Assembly (NCBI GenBank): GCA_017625035.1
Contig: JAGALX010000046.1
Location: forward strand, 1 to 58,288
From: Clostridia bacterium
GTDB lineage: Bacteria > Bacillota > Clostridia > TANB77 > CAG-508
DNA: 58,288 nt
Direction of reading: 5' to 3'
A model generated the notes under the pieces. That model had not been told where the DNA came from. It saw only the letters and a list, made by a program, of their open reading frames with translations, and made no database searches. A program made the position numbers and the translations under genes. This document shows positions 43,601 through 55,600 of the stretch, piece by piece (position 1 is the stretch's first letter; each line of letters opens with the position of its first letter).

Positions 43601-46600
43601 CTTCTGCTAATGTATAGAAATATTTATTATCTGTTGTATTTTGATAATTTGCAACTGCTAATGTTGCGGTTTCTATTCCATCTGCAATTGTTTTCTTAAC
43701 AACATATCCAACTGGTATGTCTCCTACTATTGAATTTATTGACATTCCCTCTGCACCTTTTATTTGTCCATCGTAGAAATTAAATATTCCTGTTTCATAA
43801 TAAGTTTCAACACCAGATTTTGTACCGATTATTGAAGGTGTTGTTGTACTTACACTTGGTGTTCCACTTTCATTTGTTCCTACTGTTACTGTTGCACCAT
43901 TAATAAATACCCCTACTCCTGCAGTTGCTTCTATTGTTCCTCCAGTTATTGTTGCTGTTCCTACTCTTACTCTTATTCCTGTTGTTGTACCTGTTATTTT
44001 AGTATTTGATCCATCTACTGTTAATGTTCCTGCTTCAATTAATACTCCATTGCCATTTTGAGCATTTATTGTTCCTCCTGTTATTTGTACTTGGCCTGTT
44101 GTCTCAATTCCATCTGTCGAACTAGCAACCACACCATATGCAGAACCACTTATTGTACCTCCAGATATTATTACTCTACCATGTTCATGGTTTTTTACAG
44201 CCGCATCTATGCTATTTTCAATTGTTCCTCCTCTTATTTCTAAAGTTCCAGAACTATTGCCATTATTATATCCATTATATACTGTTGCATTAGTACCTGA
44301 AGATTTTATTGTTCCACCTGTTATAAGTATTTTTCCATCTCCAGAATTTAAAACTGTTGGTGTAGATATACCTTCCTTGCTTGAGTTTATAATCCCTCCA
44401 TCTATATGTATTAAACCTATTGCTGTAGCATCGTTAACAATAGCATTAATTGATGTAGCTGTTATTGTTGGATTTCCAGTAATTTTAACAGCAGGTGATT
44501 CCTCTGTATTTGCACTTCCATAATTACGTATTACTTGGCTTGTTCCTGAAGATAATATTCCTCCTGATATTGTAACAGTTCCTGTACTATTATTAACTAT
44601 TCCTCTGTAACCTGCATTTAATGTTCCTGCACTCATTGTGAATGTTCCACTATTATTTATTACCAAATAATCTGCTGTTGCTGTATTTGCTAATGTTGTA
44701 TTAGTATCTTTTGTTAATGTTCCTGTATTTTCAATTGTATGTGCTCCAGAACCAGTTAATGTTCCTGATGTTCCTGATATTGTTAAAGTTCCATTATTTA
44801 CTAAACTCACTCCATCTAATGTTGTAGTTTGTCCATTCATATCTATAGTTAATTTTTTTCCTGATTCTACCGTAGCAGTTATAGTTTCAGTTACTCCATT
44901 TAATACTTTAATGGTACTTTCACTAGTTGCATTACTTACAGCATCTGATAGTGTTAAGTAATATTTATTATCTGTTATATTAACATAGTTTGCACTTGCC
45001 AATGTTGCAGTTTCTATTCCGTCTGCAATTGTTTTCTTAACAGCATATCCAACTGGTATGTCTCCTACTGTTGAATTTATTGATGCTCCTTCTGGACCTA
45101 TTATTTGTCCGTCATAGAAATTAAATATTCCAGAGTCATAATAAGTTTCAACACCAGATGTTGTACCGATTATCGTAGGTGTTGTTGTATTTACACTTGT
45201 TGTTCCACTTTCATTCGTTCCTATTGTTACTGTTGCTGTTGAACCTCTAATCCATACACCTACTCCTTCTGTTGCTTCAATTGTTCCTCCTGTTATTGTT
45301 GCATTTCCAACGTTTGCTCTTATTCCTGTTGTTTTACCGGTTATTTTAGTACTTGATCCAGCTACTGTTAATGTTCCTTCTTGTATAAGTATTCCTTCAC
45401 CATTTGTACTAGTTATCGTTCCTCCTGTCACACTTGTTGTTGCTGATGCTCTATGATTATATACAGCACTTTCTCCTGTAGCATTAGTTACTATATTTCC
45501 TCCTGAAATTATTACTGTTCCTTGTGCATTATTTTTGACTGCTTTACAAGTATCAGATTCTATTGTTCCGCCTCTTATTTCTATTGTTCCTACACTTGTT
45601 CCATCAGAACTTCCATTAAACACTACTGCATTTGTTCCTGAAGATTTTATTGTTCCACCTGTTATTAGTATTTTTCCATATCCTGGATTATAAACGGTTG
45701 GGGTACTTATACCTTCTTTACTTGAGTTAATAATACCTCCATCTATATGTATTAAACCCGTTGCTTCAGCATCGTTAACAATAGCATTAACTGATGTAGC
45801 TGTTATTGTTGGATTTCCAGTAATTTTAACCGCAGGTGATTTCTCTGTATTTGCACTTCCTAAATTACGTATTACTTGGTTTGTTTCTGAAGTTAGTGTT
45901 CCACCTGATATTGTAACAGTTCCTGTGCCATTATTAACTATTCCTCTATAACCTGCATTTAATGTTCCTGCACTCATTGTTACTGTTCCTGTATTATTTA
46001 TTACAACATAACTTTCAGTCGCTGTGTTTGATATTGTTGTATCAGTATTTTTTATTAATGTTCCAGTATTTATTATTGTATCTCCTGCGGAACCTGTTAT
46101 TGTTCCTGATGTTCCTGATATTGTAAGTGTTCCATTATTTAAAATTGTTGAATTATCGCTACTTTGTATTGTTTTACCATTTAAATTTAATTTTATATTT
46201 TGACCTTCTGATACAGTTCCTATTATTCCAGTTTGATTTACATCTTTTAACATAGTAATTGTAACTTCTTGTGTTGAAAGTCCTGCTGCATCTATTGCAT
46301 CTTGTAATGATTCATAATATGCTTCATCTATTTGTGCAACAGCATCTACGTATATTGCATATAATATTACATTTGAAGTTCCCATAGTTAAACTTTCCAA
46401 TGGTGTTGTTGAATCTGGATCTAAAGTCCAACCTTTGAATATTGATCCTGCTTTAGATGCTACTATATTTTTTACATCTATTTCTGTTCCATATGCTACA
46501 TCTTCTATTATTCCAGTATCACAAGTTCCTCCCAATGCATTGTATGTAACTGTATATTTATTTATGTCGAATTTTGCGTATACTGTAATATTTCCTTTTT

Positions 46601-49600
46601 GTGTAGCAGATATTCCTGTTATTTCGGTTGTAAATTCTGTATCTAAATACCATCCATCAAATGTATATCCAGTTTTAGATCCTGGATTTTCAAATGTTAT
46701 AGACTCTCCATATGTATACGTGCTAGGGTTTTGACTATTGTCTACTCCTTCGATATTTACATATGTAATACTATACTCATTTGCGTTTGCTGAAGCATTT
46801 GCTGTTAATGTTAATATTTCATTTTCTGGTACTATTGGCATTATAATTGTTGTGTTTTGATTTGCTTGATCTGCTAATATATCTGGGTTACTAGATGTCC
46901 AGCTTAACCAGTTATATGTTATACCAGAATCAGAGTTTGTTTCTGCACTTATTTGTACTGAGCTTCCCCATTTATATGTTCCTGCTCCTGTTACAGATTT
47001 TATATTTGTACCTTTTTCTAGATTTAATGTATATGTATTTCTTGAATAATATAAATACACTTCTGAACTTCCATCACCGTTTACTGTTACTGTTGTGATA
47101 GTATTTCCATCTAATCCATCTTTAGCAATAATTGAGTCTTTACCATATCCTTCTAATGAATCTTTTATATCATCAATATTTATGCTAGAATTTGTTGTTC
47201 CTGTTTTCGTTACATCTTTTATTAATGTGTATCCTGTATCTTCTGCATTTTCTCCATAAATATGTACTGTGTATGGTGTATCTGTTTTTGGTCCATTACT
47301 ATTGTAAACATATTCTATATTACTTGTTACAACACTTGAAACAGATGGTGTCCATGTTCCATTTTGATATCCTGCATCTACAACTATTGTTCCTGCAAAA
47401 CTTGGAGTTGTTGTTCCATAATCTAATCCACTATAAGTTTCAGTTTCAAATGATACATTAGATCCTGCTTTGTATGTTACTGTAAATTGTTGTTTAAAGT
47501 ATACTTTTAATACTAAACTTCCATCTCCTGCTATATTACCACTTAATACATTGCTTGCTTTTTCATCAAATACATATCCTGCCATAGTTGGTGTTTTATC
47601 TGAATCAGTTACTGATGCATTTGCATCTGTTATTCCTGTTCTTGTTTCATCAGCACTTGTTGGTGTATCTGAATATTTACCATCTACTTGATAGTAGTAT
47701 TCTACTTTGTATTTTGTATTTGTATTTGCTACTGCATTTAATGTATATGTTGTATTTGCTGTTACAGTTTCTGCGATAATTGGTGTCCATACTCCATTTC
47801 CATATCCTGAATTATAACTTAGTGTACCTTTAAATTCTGGTGTTTGTACACCATAATCTAAGTTTTCATAAACTTCGCTTCCAAATGTTACATTGTTTCC
47901 TGCTGTATATGTAACTGTAAATTGTAGTTTGTAATATACTTTTAATACTAAGCTTCCATCTCCATCTATATTTCCGCTTAATATATTTTCTTTTGATGTA
48001 TCTAATGCATATCCTTCTGGTATATTAGCATTTACATCGTTAGTTATATCTACTGTTGTATCTGTTTTTCCTGTTTTTGTAGTATCTATTTCTGTTGGTG
48101 TTTCTGGATATTGTCCATTTTCTGCTGATTGTTTATAGTATTGTATTGTATAGCTTGTATTAGTATTTGCTGTCCATAATGCTGTATATGTTGTATTTTT
48201 TGTTACAGTTTCTGATATTTCTGGGCTCCAGCTGCTAAATGTATATCCTGCTAAACCTGTTTTTTCTCCTGTAAATTCTGGTGTTTGTGCACCATAATCT
48301 AAGCTTTCATATGTTTGTTCTTTAAATGTTCCTTTTTCACCTGGTAGATATTTTACTGTAAATTGTTGTTTATAATATACTTTTAATACTAAGTTTCCAT
48401 TTCCATTTATATTTCCACTTAATACATTTTCTTTTGATGTATCTAATGCATATCCTTCTGGTATGTTATTATTTATTTCATTAGATATATCTACCGTTGT
48501 ATCTGTTGTTCCTTCCCTTGTTTCAGAATCTGTTGCAACATTTGAATATTGACCATTTTCTTGATAGTAATATTCTATTTGATACCTAGTATTTTCATTT
48601 GGAGTTGCATTTAATGTATATGTTGCATTTGATGTTACAGTTTCTGCTAGCTCTGGAGTCCATGTTCCTCCTGAATATCCTGCATCATAAACATAATTTG
48701 CTGTGCATCCTGGTGTTGGTGCTCCATAATCTAGGTTTTCATGAACATTATCTGTAAATGTTACATGATTTCCTGCTTTGAATGTTACTGTAAATTGTTG
48801 TTTGAAATATACTTTTAATACTAAACTTCCATCTCCTGCTATTTTTCCTGTTGTTATATTTTCTGCATTTTCATCATATGCATATTCTGCTTGTGCTGGA
48901 GTTTTGTCTCCACTTGAAAGTGTTACTGCTGTATCTGTTGTTCCTGTTCTTGTTTCAGATTGTGTTGCTGTATCTGGATAACTTCCATCTACTTGATAAT
49001 AATATTCTACTTTATACTTAGTATCTGTTTTTGGTCCATTACTATTGTAAACATATTCCATGTTACTTGTAACAGTATCTGCTATAGTAGGTGTCCATGT
49101 TCCATCTTCATATCCTTCATCTACAACTATTGCTCCTGCGAAACTTGGAGTTGTTACTCCATAATCTAATCCACTATATGTTTCTGTTTCAAATGATACA
49201 TTTGTTCCTGCTTTATATGTTACTGTAAATTGTTGTTTAAAGTATACTTTTAATACTAAGCCTCCATCTGGTGCAACTGTTCCACTTAATACATTGTTTG
49301 CAGCCTCGTCTAATGTATATCCTTCTTTTGTTGGAGTTTTTTCCTCATCTGATACTTCTGCTATACTTTCAGTTGTACCAAGATTTATATTAGTAAATGT
49401 TGCTGTATCTGGGTATACTCCGTTTTCTTGGTAGTAGAATTCAACTTTATATTCTATATCATCTCTAGTAGTCCATACAGCTACATAGGTTCTGTCTCCT
49501 ATACTACCTTTTTCTATATTACATGGTCTATTTACAGCTGTTTCGCCTGCTAATTGCCATCCTCTAAATTCATACCCTTCTTTTGTTGGTTCATATAATG

Positions 49601-52600
49601 TTATTGTGTTTGTTTCTACTGTGTATGTTGATGGGTTTGTTTGGCCTTCTGCTAAACTTCCTCCAGTTAATTCGTATGTTATGTTGTATGTTATAGTTTC
49701 CCAAACTGCTCTTATTTCAGTATTTGCTTCAAATGTATAACTACTTGCAGTTTCATATGTTTTATCAAAACTATCTTTCCAATTTACAAATGTGTAACCA
49801 TCTCTTGTTGGAATTGTATCTGTTATTTGTAAAACAGGATTTGTTGCTTTATTAAAATTACTGCTATTAACTTTTCTTATTCCTGTTTGTGATGCAATTG
49901 CTGATGATGTTCCTCCATTTAAGTTATAACTTAAAGTAATAGTTTGTTCATATAATCCATAGTAAACTGTGCTTGTAGATATTCCTGCAAATGTTCCTCC
50001 ATTTACATTTGTTCCAACTGCTGTTGTTGTTGTTAATGGTGTCCATCCTAAAGCTGTCCATCCTTCATACGCGTTTTGTGCCGGTGCTGTAACAGTTATT
50101 GTTTCACTATTATATAAAACAAATTCTTGCTCAGTTACTCCTACATAATCCATGAATTTAACAGAAATATCTTTTTTCCAATTCGAGTAATATGTTACAG
50201 TGCTTTGTTCTACTGGTACTGTAATTGTTATTGTTTCATTTAATCCATATCCTGATGTAGCTGTTTCACTATCACCATAGCATAAGAATTCCCATTCTGA
50301 GTATGTTGTTGGTGTGCTTGGTACTTTTATACTTAATTCTGTTTGATTATTGTAAACAGTATAGTTTTGTGTAATATCCTCTAGCCCACCATTTGCTTTA
50401 TATTCTACTGTTATTTCTTTAGAGAATATTGCGTATAGTGTTATATCACTTGTTTCCATAGTTAAGCTTGATATTGCTTCTGTTGCATCTTTATTTGTAT
50501 TCCATCCAATAAATGTATATCCATCTTTTTCAGCTGTTGTTGTTAAATCAATTTCTTCTTTGTAAGCTTTTGAATCTGTTGTTTTGCTTGCATTTGTTCC
50601 ACCATTTGTAGAATAATCATAAGTTACTGTATACTCATTTATTGTCCATACTGCAGTATAAGTTTTATCTCCTATACTTCCTATAGATATTGTTACATCT
50701 TTACTTATATTACCTTCACCATCATCCCATCCTGCAAATGTGTATCCAGTTTTGGTTGGATTACTTAAAGTAAAGTCTTGGCTTTCTACAGTATATGTTG
50801 TAGGATTTTCTTGACCTTCTGCTAATGTTCCTCCTGCTAAGTCATATTCTATATTATAAGTTATTATTGTTTTTGATGCACTTGCAGTAATTGTCACATT
50901 TTTATTTGGCATTGTTATTGTAGCACTTTGTGTTGTTGGTACTGTTATATCTGAAGATGTCCATCCTTCCCAAGAATAATTGTATCCTGGTAAGTTTGCA
51001 AATTCTGCAGATATATTAACAGTTTTTCCATACTTATATGTTCCAGCTCCTGTTACAGTTCCTATATCTGAATTTTTATTTATTGTAAGTGTATATGTGT
51101 TTCTTGAATAATATAAGTATATTTTTGTAGATCCATCACCATTAATAGTTACAGTTATAACTGCTGTACCATTTTCTGTTTCTGAACCTTGTTTATATGT
51201 TGCTCCTGTTATTGTTTTCTTTAAATCTTCTAATGTTAGTACACTTTCAGTAACACCTGAAACATTTTCATCAGTGCTATCTAGTGTGTAATTTTCATCA
51301 TTTATATTTTCTACATAATGATATACAGTATATGTTGTATTTGTTGGTTTCCAATGTGCTGTTAAAGTTATATTTTCTATAGTTCCAACTGGTAATGTTG
51401 TATATTGATTTCCATCTTGATCAACCCAGTAATCTAATTCGTATCCTGGTTTTGTTACATCAGTTTTTGTAGGTAATACTTTTTCTGTATTATATGTGTA
51501 GTTTTCATATTTTTTGAAACTATCATTATCTACTATTGTTCCGCCATTTAAGTCATATGTAATATCATATGTTTTTGCTGTCCATATAGCATATAATTTT
51601 ATAGATGCATTTTGTGTATAAACAGCTGTTTTTGCATATGATGTTCCATTTCCATTTATGTCTGTATTCCATTCTGCGAAATTATAGCCTGTTTTTGTTA
51701 TTTCATCAGATAAAGTAATATTTACATCATGTTCTTTTCTTTGTGATTCTACAGATACATCTCCTCCATTTGAGTCATATTCAATTGCGTATCCTACTTT
51801 GAATCCTGATGATGCTTTTATTACTGTGTTTCCGGCATTATCTGTTACTTTAGTCCATAGGTAGCTTGTTCCTCCAGATAAAGCTTTTGTTATTTTTCCA
51901 TCATTTGCAGCGTTTTCCCATGTTTCTGGAACTTCTATATTACTTGAGCTCCATGCGTATTGTAAATCTTTTAATTCACTTCCACCATTATCAGTTGCAC
52001 TTAATGTTGGGTTAACTGTTGTAGTACTACTTCCTACAGCAATTGTATGTTCTCCTCCATTTGGTTCAACTGTTGCTGATGGCTCTGTTTTATCTACATA
52101 TATATAATATGTTACTGTTTTTTCGTTTACTCCGTCTGTTGTTGTTATTGTAGCTGTGTATTTACCTGTTTCAGTTTCTAATATTCCATTAGAATTTATT
52201 GTTTGTTCTACTCCGTTTTCATCAACTATTTTGTATGTTGTTGTAACTCCTGCTGTTGGTGTTGAATTAGCAGTTACGTGAATATCAGTATTTACCCATA
52301 CACTTGAATCATCAGCATTTGGGAAATTTACTATTTCACCTGTGCTATCATTTTTTCTGAATGTTAATGTAGCTTCATCTACAGATTTTGTTCTAATTGT
52401 TGTTTCCGCAGATTCTACTGGTCCATTTCCTTGATTATCTGTTACACGTGTTTTTACTTTGTAGTCTGTGTTTGCATCTAATCCTTCAAATGTTGGTGTA
52501 GATTGCCATGTCCACTTTCCATCTTTGTAAATTCCGTATTCTATTGTAGATGTATCAATTCCACTTCCAGAATCTGTTTGGTTAAATGTTAATGTAATTT

Positions 52601-55600
52601 CACTTGTTGTAGAACTTCCTGTTGGAGCATTTGTTGAAGGCCCTGTTTCATCTGCATAAACAGCTGTATATGTGTTATTTCCTGTTGTTCCTTTTGTTAT
52701 TGTTATAGTGTCATAAAGCTGTGTTTCATCATTTATAGTCCAGCCTTTAAATGTATATCCTTCAATTTGTTCTATTGGAAGCTCAAAGCTTTCTGTTTCT
52801 ACATTATATTTTATTTCTTCTGTTTTATTTGAGTTTAAATCTCCATCTTGTGTAACTTGTTTTAAAATTGTGTATTCTATAATTGTTCTTGTAGCAGTTG
52901 CTGTTAAACTTATATTTGAAGCTGGCATTGCTATAGTTGCTGCTTGATTTGCTTGGTTTGCCAAAACACCTGTATCACTTGATGTCCAGTTGTTCCATTT
53001 ATAAGTATAACCTGCTAAATCTTCAATTGTTGCATTTATAGTTACAGATTGACCCCATTTATATGAGCCTGTTCCTGTTACTTGTGTAATATTGTCTCCT
53101 GCAATTAAGTTTAATTCAAATTTATTTCTTGTATAGTATACATTAACTACAGTTTTATTTACTGCATCTATTTTGGTGTTTGCTGTTAATGAGTTACTAC
53201 TATATGTTGCATTTTCTATTGTTGTTGTTGGATTTTGAACATCCGCTAAAACTATTATTTTATCTGTTTCTCCTGTTCTTGTTTCTGTATGATTTAAAGT
53301 ATAGTCTGCAGTATTTGCATTTTCTAAATAATAATTTACTGTATATTCTATATCTGTTCTTGCTGTCCAATGTGCTTCTAAAGTAATATCATCTATTGTT
53401 CCTGCTGGTAATGTTGTTACTTTTTCTCCAGCTTCATTATACCAACCATCAAAATCATAACCTGGTTTTGATATTTCATCTGCTGTTGGTAATGTTTTTT
53501 CTTGATCATATGTATATGTTGTATCTTGTTCATTATTAAATGTTCCACCATTTAAGTTATATTCGATGTTATATGTATTAGCTTCCCATACTGCATATAA
53601 TTTTACAGAAGCATTTGCTATATAATCTCCTGCAGGTTGATATTTTGCAGTTGTTGTATTTTCAGATTCTGCCCAACCTTTAAATGTGTATCCTGCTTTT
53701 GTAGGTGATACGCTTGAAAGTGTTAATGTTACATCTTTTTCTTTTTCCTGTGTTGCAGGTGCATTTTGTCCACCATTTGCATCAAATTCAACTACGTATA
53801 CAACTTTATATACATTTGTTATTTTTTTAGTTGCTTTATTTCCTGCATTATCTGTTACATTTAGCCATAAGTAGTAGTTTCCACCTTCTACTGGATATGT
53901 TATTGGAGTTCCACTTGTAAATGTATTCCATGTTGTTGGTATTATTGTTTGACTTGTAGACCAAGCATATTCTAATGCATTTGTTCCACTTCCTGTTTCT
54001 GTTACATTTATTGTAGCACTTAAATCAATTGTAGTTTGTCCTACAGGTATTGTGTAATCTCCACCATCTGGCACTACTGTTACTTCTGGATTTGTTTTAT
54101 CAACAAATATGTAGTATGTTTCTTCTTTTGTATTTCCATCTTCATCTTTTGTTGTTACTACAACTTTGTATGTTCCATCTTCTACTGAATAAGTTCCGTC
54201 ATCATTTTTTGTAACTTCAGTTCCATCTTCTTTATAAACTTTAGTTTCTACGGTTGCACCATTTGGAGCTGTTGTTTCTATTTTTATGTTTTCATTTGTC
54301 CAATCTTTATTTGCATCATTCTCACTTGTTGAAGGTGTTATTTCATCTCCACTTGTAGTTTCCGTAACTTTTACTGTACTTGGTGTCAATTCTTTTGTAG
54401 ATATACTTAAACTTTCTGTTTCTTTTACATTTCCTGCATTATCTGTTGTTCTTGTTCTAACTTCATATTCTATTCCATCTGCTAATCCTGCAAATTCATT
54501 AGATTCTTGCCATGTCCATACTCCATCTTTTAATATTCCATATTCTACTTTTGCAATTCCACTTTCATTATCTGTTTGATTATTTGTTACAGTTATTTTT
54601 CCTGTTGTGCTTACTGCTGTTGGTAAATCTCCTGATGGTTCTGTTTTATCTATATAAATGTAATATGTTGTACTATATGATTCTGATTCTGTTTTTGTTG
54701 TTACTGTAATTTCATATGTTCCTGTTGATGTTGTTATTGTTTGACTTTCAGAATATTCTTCTTCTAAATTTTCTTCATATTTTACAGTATATGTTGTTGT
54801 TCCATTGCTTGATGGATTTACTTCTATATATACATTAGTATTTATATATGATTTTTGTGATTCTTTGTCTGTTGCTGGTGTTAAGACTTCACCATTTGCA
54901 TCATTTTTCTTAAATGTTAAATCTCCCATTTCTAATGTTGTTGTTTTTATTTTTGTAACTTGAGATTCTACTGGTCCATTTCCATTTTTATCTGATGCTC
55001 TTGTTTTTACTTCATATTCTGTATCTGAATTTAATCCTGTGAATGTTGGGTCTTTTTGCCATACCCATTCATTCTTTTCTTTATCAAATATTCCATATTC
55101 TATTGTAGATTCATCTATTCCTTCTCCATCATCAGTTTGTTTGAATGTTACTGTTATACTACTTACATTTGATGTTGCTGATGGTGCGGTTGTTGTTGGA
55201 GCTGTTTTGTCTTCCCATATTGCATATAATGTTATAGTTCCTTTATTTGTTGCTACTAAATTGTTTACACTATCTCCAGGATTGTATGTTGTTCCTGTTG
55301 CATCTGATTTTGTATTCCAACTTACAAATGTATATCCTGTTTTTGTAAAACCATTATTCGCAATTGTAATATTTTGATCATATGTTGCATCTTGACTTGC
55401 TACTTCACCTGATGTTTCTCCATTTCCATCATATTGAACTGTATATTTATTTGCTGTGTAGTTAGCATATAAATTTAAGTCACCATATTTATCTGCATTT
55501 ATTTGAGTTATTTTATTTGTTAAAGTTTCATCTTCATACCAACCTTCAAATGTGTATCCTTCTTTTGTTGGTGTTGGTAAAGTTTGTGTATTTCCATATG

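Noticed and set aside
42240..49460. Regular repeats considered as a CRISPR array
   Set aside because: Units are 435 and 1341 bases, coding and in frame; no short direct repeats with unique spacers.
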